From positions 1-27,864 of the forward strand of contig JADGJA010000246.1 of NCBI GenBank assembly GCA_027596035.1: 27,864 bases of DNA, in the 5' to 3' direction. The DNA comes from Thoreauomyces humboldtii (taxonomy: Eukaryota; Chytridiomycota; Chytridiomycetes; Spizellomycetales; Powellomycetaceae). The translations under genes and the position numbers were made by a program. Below are positions 1 to 10,751 of this stretch, piece after piece. The notes under the pieces were generated by a model. It worked only from the letters and a program-made list of their open reading frames with translations, did not search any database and was not told the origin of the DNA. Numbering within the stretch: position 1 is the first letter of the stretch; the number at the start of each line of letters is the position of its first letter.

Positions 1-1024
1 CACATCCCCCGTCTTCCCCCCGTCCCCAATGCGTACTCGTGACGGGCGCCAACTCCGGCATAGGTAGGGCTACTGCCCTGAGGCTCGCTCGGGCCGGATA
101 CATCGTGTTCGGAGGCGTGCGTAAAGTCGAAAACGGAGTCGACCTCGTCGGAGAGTTCAGACAGGAGCCGGTCCGTGGCAAGGGCGAGATCGTTCCCGTC
201 ATCATGGACGTGACCGTCCTGTCGGACGTCCAGGCCACCTTGGCGACCGTCACCGCCATCCTGCGGGCGAGGGACGGGGAACTCGTCGGCGTCGTCAACG
301 TTGCCGGCGTCATCCTTCTGGCTCCTTACGAGACGGCTTCCGACGAGGAGCTCCGAGCCCAGTTCGACGTCAACTTCTTTGCCGTCTTAACTGTATCGAG
401 GACGTTCTTGCCGTTGTTGAAGGAGAGCAAGGGGCGGCTCATCAACATCGGGAGTGCAGCATCCTTCATCGTGGCTCCCAGTGCCGGCATCTACAGTGCC
501 ACCAAAGCAGCGGTGGCGGCAGCTACCGACGCCATGAGGATGGAGCTGAGGAACGAAGGCGTTGGAGTTTCGCTCATCGAGCCAGGTAATGATTGCATGG
601 CATTCGTATTGGGAAAGAAAAAGTCGGTATCAAGGATACTAAACCTTGCCTTCTCCCACCAGGATGCATCCGAACACGAGCATGGGAAGTGGGGATCGCA
701 CGGCTGCACACTTACAATTCGACGCCCAACCTCCCTGCTTCGGGCATCACCACGGACCACGCCTTCTCCACCAAATCCGGCGTGCCTCGCGAGAACTACG
801 AGACGCTCTTCTCCCGACTCGAAGGCATCTATCGACTCGCGATCACTCTGGCGTTCCCTCCCAAACACATCGCCCAGCACGTCGAGCACGCCATCCGAAG
901 CAGGTTTCCCAGGGCGAGGTACCTGGGCGGGCCCGACGTGAAGGTTGCGGATTTCATGATGCGGTTCGTTCCGAGTGGCGTCGTGGCGGCAGCTTTCGGC
1001 TGGGTCCTTTGGTCTCAGGGATGA
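1..1024 (+). CDS. Short-chain dehydrogenase/reductase (5' end outside window)
   Basis: Classical SDR oxidoreductase that would use NAD(P)(H); substrate unknown. The frame is open from the left edge with no upstream ATG, so the start lies outside. The cofactor motif TGANSGIG begins near base 42, a VNVAG segment replaces the usual NNAG, and the catalytic Ser plus YSATK follow near 455-505, then an EPG turn. The frame must be spliced: donor GTAATG at 586, acceptor AG at 661-662 (77 bp), joining EPG to CIRTRAWEVG and continuing to the stop at 1022-1024. Without splicing the first frame runs into unrelated low-complexity sequence. The C-terminus ends in a hydrophobic stretch (GVVAAAFGWVLW) that could associate with membrane, as in 17-beta-HSD or retinol dehydrogenase-like SDRs. 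Converges on CDC26 with about 100 bp between stops. Family assignment is secure, subfamily is not. Confidence 0.88.
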
Positions 1025-1127
1025 AGGATAAGAAGGGCTGCACGTCCCTCTCGAGTTCCTTGTATATTAGTTTTCCCACACATTGCTCGATATGATATGG
1101 GGTTCTTGATTGGATCATGTGCTCGCG

Positions 1128-1364
1128 TTACAAGATGCGTTCCGCCACGGTCAACCCTCTCCTTTGATCGATGAGGGCCTGTGCTGCATTGTGGGGTTCA
1201 TGACTCTGATGGTGTGAGGTTTGCGGATGTGGATCACCCGGAGTGTCCAGGGAGTTGGCGGTGTTCGGAGTTTGAGGTGTGGGTGTCGGGGGGTTGAGCT
1301 TCAGCTTGAGAGCCTCGACGTCAGCAGAGGAGATGGGTATACGAGTAGGGTTGGAACGAAGCAT
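1128..1364 (-). CDS. CDC26: Anaphase-promoting complex subunit CDC26 (78 aa)
   Basis: Small APC/C subunit that, in characterised species, stabilises the TPR subunit CDC16/APC6 through its N-terminal peptide. The frame is open further upstream, but the ATG at 1364 gives MLRSNPTRIPISSADVEAL, matching the hallmark Cdc26 start (MLRR-PT-I...D). The middle is Pro/Thr/Ser/His-rich and looks disordered. The C-terminal LIDQRRGLTVAERIL resembles the short conserved C-terminal helix of fungal homologues. Length is typical of this very small family. The longer frame upstream (to 1544) overlaps the divergent SET gene start and has no conserved features, so it was not used. No intron is needed. The gene shares a 178 bp intergenic region with the SET gene. 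The call rests mainly on the N-terminal motif. Confidence 0.8.
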   Translation of the reverse strand: MLRSNPTRIPISSADVEALKLKLNPPTPTPQTPNTANSLDTPGDPHPQTSHHQSHEPHNAAQALIDQRRGLTVAERIL

Positions 1365-1542
1365 GGTTGTTGAAAGAGATTGGACCGGAAGCATGCGACG
1401 AGATGGAGGGTTGACGATGAGCCGCTTTGGACGAGCTCGGCGTCCGATGGAGCGGACATTGTCGAAGTAAATGCACCAAAAAAAGGAATGATACGCTCGT
1501 GCGGCCGCGTGCTCTCTTCCCCGAACGCAAAGCCATACCGAC
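1365..1542. promoter_or_regulatory. Shared upstream region of CDC26 and the SET gene
   Basis: This 178 bp stretch separates the divergent start codons of CDC26 (1364, minus) and the SET-domain gene (1543, plus), so it must hold both promoters. It contains an A-rich run near 1476-1485. No specific factor site can be named from sequence alone. Confidence 0.45.
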
Positions 1543-2690
1543 ATGCCTCACGAAACAGACGCTCTCGTCGAGTACGACATACAAGACGTCGACTCTGAAG
1601 GAATCGACAAGCTTTATCGGATCACCTGGAAGGACACAGGCTCATCCGTGCTGGTCCGCACAGCAGACTCCATCTTTCACGGCAAGGGCCTGTTCTGTGC
1701 CCAGGACTGCATACCAGCTGGTCAGCGTTTGGATCACTACCACGGCGTGATATGTACCCGTCAAGAGGCCGACCGACTACACACGTCCAACATGGACTCG
1801 TATAGTCTATTCTCGAGTGACGTGGTGGTGCCGTACCCGCACCTTCCAGGGCGCTTCTGCAACGACTCAGTCGTATTGCCAGACTCCGACGAAGGTCCGC
1901 TCGTCTACCTAAAGACCGCGAACGCTAAATTCGAGGAGACTCCCGAGGCGTTGATCGTACGAACAATCTCCGACATTCAACAGGACGAGGAAATCATCAT
2001 ATCCTATGGCGAGGTACGAGAAGTGGGCCGCATTTTGCAAGTCCAGTTTGTCACCATCGAGAGCTGATGTGTCTCGAACAGTGGTATTGGCGAGGGGTGC
2101 TCTTTGAACAGTCCGGCTTCGTGGATGCTCCAGCGCGCTTTCAATGCTTAGATCCCGAGGATCCTATCGATCAGAAACGGAAAGCTCCATGGATGAAACG
2201 TTTGAACTGGATAAACGTACCAGAGGAAGTTCGCATCGTCAAGGTCGAGCGACGGAGAAGCAAGAAACACATCGATCTCTATCTCGTAAAAAAGGGAACG
2301 GCTGGCAAATGGCGATCTCCGCAACAGTACAAGCACCATATTGAGAACGCAGGGACGGGCCGTCCTTGTCCGTGCGAGGTCTGCCGACCAAAGACGTCAA
2401 CAGCTACCAAGAGAATAAGGGAGAAGGACGCTGAGACCCTCACGTCACCCGCGCTGGACTCTGCTGCGGCGCTGGTAGTGGGAATACGGCCCTTACTTGA
2501 GCCAGCGGTCCTCACGCCACGGGCAGAGGAAATCCCTGTTGGGATACTCCCAACGCCTTCTCTGAACGAAGCGTCCGAGGCAACGCCAGTCTTTTCCCTC
2601 TCAGAGGCAGTTCTTCCTAGTTTGTTATCGCTGGACGATTTTGAATCCCGGGAGACATCGCGCATAGACCAAATCATCACACATATGTAG
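1543..2690 (+). CDS. SET-domain protein with C-terminal Cys cluster
   Basis: Probable protein lysine methyltransferase; target unknown. Exons 1543-2013 and 2064-2690 (371 aa). The intron 2014-2063 is only 50 bp, GTACGA...GAG, and is phase 0; unspliced, the frame stops at 2065. SET signatures in order: HGKGLFC, I-AG-RLDHYHG near residues 47-70, GRFCND where NHS-type motifs normally sit, LKTANAKF, then DEEIIISYGE at the exon end. The second exon continues with LMCLEQWYWRG. A basic region follows, then CPCEVC near residue 280, which could bind zinc like a post-SET motif but has only three Cys. The last ~90 residues look disordered. The GRFCND form departs from the standard RFxNHxCxPN. Remote members of this family may act on non-histone proteins. 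The fold is well supported; activity is not shown. Confidence 0.78.
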
Positions 2691-3095
2691 CCAGCCGTTG
2701 AGCGGCCAGGCGCATTCAGAGCATCTAGAGACTTGAAAGGTACCTAGTGGTCATTGTAGCGCAACAGAACGTTCTGAGGCCAAAGGCGACCCGCGAACCA
2801 TCAAGTCCTCCAGAACCAGCTTCATGAGGCCCCTCTTCCATCTGATAAACCCCTCCTCATCGAGCAAGCTGAAATGGCGCCTGAACCTTCGTCCGAGCGC
2901 GGCGCAGCGACTCCCGTCCAAAGCCCCATCCAATCCGAACGTCTGGCGGAAAAGTAAGGCCATCGATGGGACAAGGGATAAGATTAGGTGATGTGATATG
3001 TACAGCAATGGGCTCGTCTCTCTCTGGTCGAGTCGAGTAGACACGCATATGAAAGACTGCGATGGCAAGTATGTCCCCCATGGCAAGGACGTCGT
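2691..3095. other. Intergenic 3' flanks of SET gene and RPB12
   Basis: About 400 bp between two convergent stops. Overlapping short frames exist on both strands but none shows a conserved motif or a plausible splice pattern. I see no RNA gene or repeat here. Confidence 0.4.
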
Positions 3096-3458
3096 TCAAC
3101 GAGCCTCGAATTGCACCACTAAGTGTAAACGGGGTCAGGGAAATCTGCGCCAGGACTCTTTCGGGCAAGCATTTACATACTTCGCTTTGTTCGCTTCTTG
3201 TACATGATTCTGTAACCGCAGTCCTTACACCGGATGGGCTCCCTGGGCTTGATGGTGTTGTCCGCTCCACACTCTGCAGGCGAAACCAGTTGAGAACAGC
3301 TTTAGAGATCTCTAACTCCAAGCCCAACGCCGTTTGGCGCGGTGCCCACTGCTGGAAGGGGAAGGGAGAAGGATCTGCTTACCACCGCATACGTAGATGA
3401 CCTCGAGGCGAGGAGGAGGAAGGATGGCACCGCCTGGGAATCCCTGCTGAGAGTCCAT
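3096..3458 (-). CDS. RPB12: RNA polymerase I/II/III shared subunit RPABC4 (RPB12), 63 aa
   Basis: Small zinc-binding subunit common to all three nuclear RNA polymerases (yeast Rpc10/Rpb12). Three exons on the minus strand: 3383-3458, 3181-3273 and 3096-3118. Introns are 109 bp (donor GTAAGC, acceptor CAG) and 62 bp (donor GTATGT, acceptor TAG). The spliced product starts [20 protein letters not shown], then carries [33 protein letters not shown] and ends in MVQFEAR. The two CxxC pairs (residues 24/27 and 40/43) bind zinc in the family, and the invariant KKRTKR and VQFEAR end match the known subunit. The last exon codes only seven residues plus the stop, and both phases close exactly. Total length is normal for the family. 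It diverges from the ureidoglycolate lyase gene with 176 bp between start codons. Confidence 0.95.
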
Positions 3459-3634
3459 TGCTGCTGCGTTGTTTTGTCAGAAACCTGGAAGGGGCGAAAA
3501 AAGAGACGACGAAGTCCAAGCAAAGACCTTGTAAACCTTTCTGCTTACATCAGCGCATGCATTCCCTTCTTCCCTCAGGCCGTATCGTCTTCCCACACAC
3601 ACACGCACACACACACACAAACACAAAACCGTCA
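3459..3634. promoter_or_regulatory. Divergent promoter region with CA microsatellite
   Basis: The 176 bp between the RPB12 and ureidoglycolate lyase start codons. Positions about 3593-3630 form a nearly pure CA tract, interrupted by a few G or A bases, ending a few bases before the ATG at 3635. The tract therefore lies in the likely 5' leader of the lyase gene. Length variation between strains is expected for such a repeat. Confidence 0.6.
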
Positions 3635-4353
3635 ATGTCAGCGCAAGTCAAGATACGTTCTTCAGGATCAAAGCAGCGTTTGTCTCGCATCGGGGTGGCA
3701 CCTCTTACGCGGGAAGCATTCGCGCCGTTTGGAGACGTCATCTCGGCCTTGCCAAAGCCTTCGCACGCCGCCAACCAAGGCACCGCTCAACGTTCCAATA
3801 ATGTCGGTGAGCACTGAAGCCCAGTGAACAGTCAACGTCTACCTCAGAGATCCGCGGCCACCCTGAACTTGTTGCCATCGCGACTCTAGCAACCATTACG
3901 AACCTGCGGACAGGACCCGAGAATTCCGCTGTAGCAAACCTGTGCGTCTTTCGATGCACCCCTCCCCAAAGCTGCTCCTCCTCGTCCACAGCTCCATCCT
4001 TCACCATCAAGCTTCTGGAGCGCCACCCATATTCAACCCAGTTCTTCGTTCCGATGACCGCACCGTCCCGCACGGCACGTGGGGCCGCTTACCTCGTCAT
4101 TGTCTGCGGGACCGACCCTTCCACCGACACCCCGGACTGGGAGACCCTGAGAGCGTTCGTGGCGAGGAGCGACCAGGGCGTGAACTACAGGGAGGCTTGC
4201 TGGCATCACCCCATGGTCGCTCTCGGTGACGAGGACCTCGATTTCTGCGTCATGGTGTACGAGCGGGGCGACGCAAAGGAAAGGCCAGACGAGGATTGCG
4301 AGGAGTCTTTCCTCGGAGAACTCGATTGGATTACCGTGGACCTTGAATCATGA
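3635..4353 (+). CDS. DAL3: Ureidoglycolate lyase (AllA/DAL3 family), 211 aa
   Basis: Enzyme of purine (allantoin) catabolism that splits ureidoglycolate into glyoxylate and urea. Exons 3635-3806 and 3890-4353; intron 3807-3889 (GTGAGC...CTCTAG, 83 bp). The first exon contains PLTREAFAPFGDVI and AANQGTAQR, both hallmark family stretches. The second carries LCVFRC, KLLERHPYSTQFFVPM (the cupin-like core), YLVIVCGTDP, FVARSDQGVNYREACWHHPM and a C-terminal LDWITVDLES. Length fits the family. A second phase-compatible acceptor at 3846-3847 would add 14 residues; the 3888-3889 site gives the better family fit. The ATG is the first after the CA tract and gives a normal N-terminus. The neighbouring genes are not pathway genes. 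The gene converges on SMC4 with 161 bp between stops. Confidence 0.9.
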
Positions 4354-4514
4354 GGAAAGGGTTTGTGTGTTCGTCATCTGGAACTAGATTCAAGAGCTAC
4401 AATATTCTAGAAAGTACACAGATCAAAAGTATCGACTAAACCAAAATACATGAGAAAGGGGCACCACGCCTCCCTACGCAAAACATCTCACTGTCTCTAA
4501 TCCCCGTTGATGAA

Positions 4515-7500
4515 TCAATTGTTGGCAACGGCCGCAGGGTCGATTGTTATGCTCTTCGTTGTATTATCCGTCTAGGAAGGATATTGACGATCGTAATCTT
4601 AGCGATCGAACGTGCATCCACTGACGCAGCTGTCATGCAAAACCCCCATACCTTGTAGATGCCCACCAATCGATCGGCGAGCTCGAACATGTCATTGCGG
4701 AGACTGATGATGACGAACTGGGCGTCCTTTGTTCTTTCCTTGATGTAATTTGCCACGATCGATACGTTACGAAAGTCCAGGGCAGCGTCGATCTCGTCCA
4801 TGACGTAGAGTGGAGTGGGTTTGAAGTGGTGTAGCGCGAACACGAGGGCCAAGGAGCTCAGCGTCTGTCACGAAAGCACGAAAACAGGCAGTTAGAGTCG
4901 AAGTCCACATTAGAATGAGTTCCAGGGGTGAATGGCCTAACCTTCTCTCCTCCCGAAAGGTTGCTGATGTTCTTCCAGGACTTCTTCGGCGGCATGACGC
5001 TGAAGAGGATGCCCTCCGAGAAAGGATCCAGACTATCGACGAGCTCCAGTTCTGCGTTCCCGCCAAGTGTAATCATCTGGTACATCTCCTTCAGCTTGTC
5101 CGAGATCTTCGCGAACCCGGTCATGAACTCCGTCAGTCGTCGACCCGACAGTGCGTCGAGGGACTGCTTGGCAGCGTCGCGGAGTGCGGTCGACTTTTCG
5201 AGGTCTTTTACTCGGGAGAGGTAGGCTTCCTGCTTCTGCTTGTAATCGGCCAGAACGCTCAGGTTTGGAGTTCCCTTGTCGAGCTTATCTTTAAAGGCAG
5301 ATGGGACAGATACGGTTAGCCACTTCACGCAGCAGCATCTTCACAACGTGAAACAAATACCTTGCAAATTCTTCATTTCTTCGGCAATCATTCGCTTGTC
5401 CACTTCTTTGAGCTCCTCATCGGTGAAGTCTGGCAGATCGGTGGACGCTTCTTCCTCTTCGAAGCTAAAACCAATTGACATCAGCTCATCAGGTTTTGAT
5501 ATGGCAGTTTCTTCCTCCATTGACCATTTCTTACCCGGTGAGCTGTAGCTGCAGCTTGGTTGCGATCTCCTTTTCATAGTACATGCGTTGCGAGATCTTT
5601 TGAGAGACGATCTTCTGTGCAGCTTCGAGTTCCGCTTTGACCTCAACCTTTCACAATCGAAACGATCAGCAAAATTCGCCGATAAAAGGCTGTGTGTTGC
5701 CTGCGCGGGCCTCACCTCAAACTTTCGCAGCTCATTCGCCATGTCTGTCCTTTCATCCAGCTGCACCTTTATGCTCTCCAGCTCCTCCTCTTTATCGGCC
5801 AGCACTCCGAGAGCGTCCTTGACCTTTGCAGTCACTCGCTCGGCGGCCTCTCGTTGACCTGCCAAGACATCCTTCAAGTCCTGCACATCGGCCTGCGCCT
5901 TTTCGAGCTCCGCCGAGTTCTTGTCCAAGCTCTTGACGACCTTGCCTAGAGCCTTCTCTCGCGCCGTCCGTTCCACCCGAAGCTTCGTCAATCGCGCGTC
6001 GCTCGCCGAAATGCCTTCTTGAATGCCGTCGACGCGGGCGCGCTGGGTTCGGAGTTTGACTCCGCCGGCCTCGAGGACTTTCTCCTGAAGAGCCGTGATG
6101 TCCGATTCGATCGACGAGGCCGATGTTTGGAGAGAGGAGAGACGAGATTGAGCTTTGGTGACCACCGTCTCGAGCTCGTCGCGACGGGATACTTCTTCGG
6201 CGCTGGGTCCAGCCCGGCGCCTCCTGAGAATAAATCAACGTAGGAGCAATGTAAATAAGAACCCGTAACGGGCCCAATGGACATGGACTTTCGACCTGGT
6301 TTTGTGAGGAGATCTTACCGGAGTGTCTCGGCGTGTGCCTCCGCATCTTTCAAACTTGCCTCAAGAGACTTGACATCCATAGCAAGCTTTTCTACATCCA
6401 AGTCCAGAGTCGTGACTTCTTTCCGCAACTGTTCGACCATCTCCTGGCACTCTTCCTTAGCCCGTGTCGCTCCCTTAAGCTCAGCCTCGGCAAGATTCCG
6501 ATCCTCCTCGAGCTTGGTCACTTGCGCCGCAGTCATGGACCCAGCGTCACTTGCAAACTTCGAGCTCATGCCTCCTCGCTGGACCTTTTTCCCACCACCG
6601 CTCATGGTTCCCGAGACATCGATGAGCTGGCCATCGAGTGTCACGACCCTATAGCGTTTGGACTGACCGTACGAAAGCTGTTCGGCTTCTTTCAGGTCAA
6701 GCGCCACGAGCGTGTCTCTTAAACCCTGATAGAATGCTGGAGCATATCGTGCGTGCTTTGGCTTGATCAAGTCGAACAACCTCGGAGCGTCCGCAGGAGT
6801 TCGGACGGGACTCGTATCCCACTTTGTGAGCCTGTCCAGACAGATGAAGGTCGCGCGACCCAGCGACTGCTTGCGAAGGTGTTCGATGCACTTTTGTCCA
6901 GCTTCGACCGTTTCCACTACGATGGCATCCAGGGAGCCGCACGCCGTGGTCACCGCCACATCGTACTTGTCGTCGATGACGCCGAGGTCGCCAAGGCGAC
7001 CGCAGATTCCGTGGATCCTGCCCGTGGCGCTCTGTTGCATGATGCTAGCGTGGAGTTTCCCACGGGTCTGCGCTGCCTGCAGCGTCACCTTTGCATCGTC
7101 CGCGTTGCTCCGGCTCTTTGCGACCTTGCTTCGCAGCTTTTCCTCGTTCTTCGCGTGAAGCTCAATGTCGCCAGACGTCTCTTCTGCTCGTTTCCGGACG
7201 TCGTCCCGGGAAGCTTGCAACGAGACGAGTTGCTGCTTTTTCTCCCGGTACTGTGCCCTCATTTCGACGACCCTTTGTTCCGCGTCCCGGCTAAGGGCCT
7301 TCGCGGAAGCGATCTTATCGTCCAGGATTTGGCATTCAGATTGTGCAACGTCCAGGCCTGCCTGCTCTGCGTTTATCTTTTCCATCCATGGGCCCAGCTC
7401 CTCCTGTTTTCGTTCAATGGCTTTTTGGAACTTTTCAGTTTTGCCTGTAAATCGCCAAAGCGGATAAGTTGAACTTGCGGGCCCATATTGGTGTCCGACT

Positions 7501-9000
7501 AAGGGGGCCGAACAACGCACCTTTGAGGCTCTCCTGGATCTCTTCGAGAGCTTTCTCTTCGGCGGCCAGCTTTACACTCAAATCCTCTGCCTCCGCTGTG
7601 GCCTTCTCCATGTCAGACTCAAAGTTCTGAATCCAGGTCTCGTGTTCCGAGCGTTCCAATGATTCCTTGTGGATGGCGGTTGATAGCTTCTTTTGTTTTT
7701 TCTGCAAATGGGACTCCTTCTCACGCGTCTCGACTTCAGTGCGATCGTAGCGAGAAAGCTCCTCTTGTACTGCTTGCGCCTCGGCAGCGATGGCCTGCAC
7801 GCGGATGCTCTCGCGTCAGTACAGAATACATGCATTGCGACCCGCGTACATGAACTCACACTCTGCTCTTTCTGCACACTCTTGTGCTGCCTCTCCAACG
7901 TTTTGACCTCAGCTAAGATGTCTCCGTACTTTCCCCGCTCAGCTTCCAGCCTGTCGCTCAGGGTCTTTGCCTCCTCCTCCTTCTCCCGGATCTCAGTTCC
8001 GCACTCGAAAATGCTGAGCCGGTACAGCTGGTTCTTGCGCAACGTGACGGCGTTCTCCGTCTGGATGAATTCCTCGGCCTCGCTCTTCTTGGACTCGAGC
8101 GCGTTCTTGTCCTTTTCGACGAACTTGAGTCGATTGAGTTTCTCCGTTCTCTCCTCGTTCATGGTATCCAACTCCGCGCTCGCCCTGTCGATCTGCTCCT
8201 TGTAAGAGGACGTCCCGATGATGTCCTCCAGATACTCTAGGAGTCCGTCCTCGTGTTCGTTCTGAGCTTTCGGTTTCATGAGAGCGATGGACTCGACCTC
8301 TCCCTGGAGGATCAGGAATCGCTTGTGATCGAGATCGACGCCCTTGTTCTTCAAGAGGGTGGTGACCTCGGTGAAGGTGCTGCTCCTTCCATTGATCCGG
8401 TACAGGCTTTTGTCGGGTGATTTTTCGCTGGGTCCACGCTCCACCGTCCGGGAGACGACGAGACCGGAGGAAGGAACCACCTCGAAGGCGTCCGGACCGG
8501 GAAGATCGACGATCTCCTGGAAGTGGACCTCGACGCTGCACGAGGTCAGGTTCTGGTGATGGGTCGAGTTGTGGATGAGCTCCGAGAGTTTCCCTTGACG
8601 CATCTTTTTCGCCTTGAAACCGAAGACGAAGAGAAGGGAGTCGATGACGTTCGACTTCCCAGACCCGTTCGGCCCTACGATCGAGGTGAAGGACTATGAG
8701 GTCGCCCCCCCCTTTGCATCAGTAATTGATCCAGGTCGCTACGCACGCGAGAGCAGAGTGTACCTTGTGGAAGGGGCCAATCTCGACGATCCCTGCGTAG
8801 GACTTGAAGTTCTTCAAGACCATCTTCGATATCATGAGACGAGGTCGGGTAGACTTTTCGGGTTCTGGTGCAGCAGGGTTGTTGAGGGAATGTCGCGAGT
8901 TTCCAGCCAGCGGAGGATGGACATCCTTTCTCGAGATTCTCCTTCCATCCTCGTCGACACCTTGTGCGGCCCCCTTTGCCTGCGATAGGTGCGAGAGCAT
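4515..9000 (-). CDS. SMC4: Condensin ATPase subunit SMC4, ten exons, ~1270 aa
   Basis: Core SMC subunit of condensin, pairing with SMC2 for mitotic chromosome compaction. Exons (minus, 5' to 3'): 8764-9000, 7860-8693, 7521-7794, 6319-7444, 5716-6223, 5535-5647, 5361-5464, 4942-5288, 4652-4864, 4515-4571; all phases close. Near the start are KMVLKNFKSYAG and Walker A GPNGSGKSN (residues 86-94), then the SMC4-type KMRQGKLSELIHNS. Coiled coils flank a hinge at about 590-735 (GRIHGICGRLGDLG, SGTMSGGGKK). The second head has signature LSGGEK (1176-1181), Walker B LYVMDEID (1200-1207) and RLVGIYK, ending TDNTTKSITIDPAAVANN. Introns are 65-95 bp; the one after SGGEK has a weak GTTAGG donor. The N-terminal tail before the first conserved block is ~55 residues, shorter than in most fungi. 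The frame stays open to an ATG at 9111, and an extra upstream exon is possible, so the start is the least certain point. Confidence 0.95.
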
Positions 9001-9271
9001 GACGTTGAGAGAAGGACGACAACGCTTAGTGCTGCTTTGGAGGTGTTGATAGCCTTTGCTTTGGTAGAATGACGAGGGGGAACGAGGAAGGCACGCGAAA
9101 CTACAAACCACATCCTGTTTGTCCGAATCCCGTCCGAAAAGCCAGAGCCAAACGTTTCCGGCAGCTCGTACAGTAATACGGGAAGCACAAACTCGTATCC
9201 CGGAAGACTACTGTAAATCGAGGTCCTTTCGATCTTCTCGAGCATACAAACTGTTCTACTCCGAAAGGTAT

Positions 9272-10373
9272 CTATTGATTGCCGTCAAGTAATTGCCCGG
9301 GTCCTTCAGCGAGCTGACCAGCCGCTCCGACTTCAAGGGCCTGCGCGTGCGGCCAGTGAAGCTGATTCAGAGTATAATGCGCTTCCAGCGTCTGCCTTCC
9401 ATCTCGGTCCGCCACCAACCCTCTCAAGAAAGATATCTCTCGATTCATATCTGCGCAATAGGTACCGGTTTAGTCGAGCAATACGAAATGGAAGTCCGAG
9501 TTTGGCCACTTCCTTACCGTTGATGCTCTGGGCCAAAGCCTCCACCTTCTTCGTCATCGTCTGAGCCACGACCTCGAGATGCTCCTCTCTCGCCTTCTTC
9601 TTTGCCCTCGATCGAGCGGAAGGCGTCCGGCCTTTCATGGTGTTGTCTATCGAGTCTTCGGCAGATTGGGCTGACGCTGGTGCCGGCGGCGGAGGCGGCC
9701 GGACCGCCATGGAGGAGGATGAGGACGGCGTCTCGGTGGGATAGGGAGAAAACGATGGGCGGAATGTCGGTGCTCTTTGGTGGCTGTCATCCTGTTGTAA
9801 TGATTCACGTGACGGCAGCAGACCGCCGTCTGGCGGAGGCGGAGAGGAACCATGGTGTGATGACGGCTCGCCGAATTGAGATAGCTGCTGCGAAGCGGTC
9901 ATGCGTGCGTCTGCTGCCTCCTCGAGACCGCGATTGATCTGGTGCATGAATGTCGGATATCTCGGATTGGACCGCATGTCCATCGGATCACCCCTCGCGC
10001 TTCCGTCCGCGGTGTTATCCCCACTAGATCCATGTGACCGTTGTCCCGTAAAGTTCGTAGGCTCAGCTGCGACGTGATTCCCGTCCCCGCTTCTTTCAAA
10101 GTTGTCGAATGCCAGAACTCCCGGCGCCAAATGCTGCTGTTGATCTCTGCTATTCCTCACGAGCACATCGACGAGATCTCGCAACATGTTGGGATCCAAG
10201 CCCGTGAGGCGGCCGTTCCGCTGGGCATCAATCGCGGTCCTGAGGAGAACTTCTTTCGATACGAGAGCAAAAGAGAGACGTGTGCCGCTTGACGATGGTA
10301 GGATCAAAGGAAGAGCGACAGTGTCGGTAGGGAGCGTTGGGGTCCCTGGAGGGTCCATGTGCTGCTGATTCAT
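9272..10373 (-). CDS. bZIP transcription factor with atypical basic region, 344 aa
   Basis: Exons 9518-10373 and 9272-9450; intron 9451-9517 (GTAAGG...CAG, 67 bp). The ATG at 10373 is the first in a frame otherwise open only through a non-ATG codon. The N-terminal ~240 residues are Pro/Ser/Gln-rich and probably disordered. The basic region is GRTPSARSRAKKKAREEH (248-265), followed by heptad positions L266, M273, L280, M287, L294. The last two come from the second exon, so splicing completes the zipper and this supports the intron. The spacing R-x9-L is exact for bZIP. The family's near-invariant Asn is replaced by Gly248 and the following Ala-Ala by Thr-Pro. Basic-region identity otherwise resembles the SARxRxKKK class seen in Gcn4/Cys-3-type factors. 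Its DNA-binding specificity may be altered. It lies head-to-tail downstream of the WOPR gene and upstream of SMC4. Confidence 0.8.
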
Positions 10374-10751
10374 GCCGGCACGGAGCAAGAGGAATCAAAC
10401 CCTTGACTTATACTACCCGTAACATTTTCCCGTCACCTGTATCCTCGCTGTATTTATGTGCATTTCAGAGATCCGTTTCCTTCGACGAGGTTCACCCTTC
10501 GTCGCGCAACTGGGCGGATTTCTCGAGCACGCCATAGCTGCGTGTTTAGGCAGCCTCCAGCCTCCAAACCACAATCTGTCGAATGCCCTTTGCCGCTCCG
10601 TCAACCGCTCCGTTCCGAGCTGCTGCTCCCAAGAGCTCGCCTATAGATATGATATTCAACAATCGCAAGCGTGTAGATTGTACGTCTGAAACAGTAGGTG
10701 GAAACAGAAGAACGCGGCCACGTCCTCCTCCAAAAAACGCAAGGCTCAAAG
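10374..10751. other. Intergenic between WOPR 3' end and bZIP start
   Basis: About 380 bp that should hold the 3' flank of the WOPR gene and the promoter of the bZIP gene. No coding signal, repeat or RNA gene was recognised. Confidence 0.4.

Noticed and set aside
3342..3827. 161-codon plus-strand frame over RPB12 exon 1 and the lyase start
   Set aside because: It is antisense to a firmly identified RPB12 exon and out of frame with the lyase.
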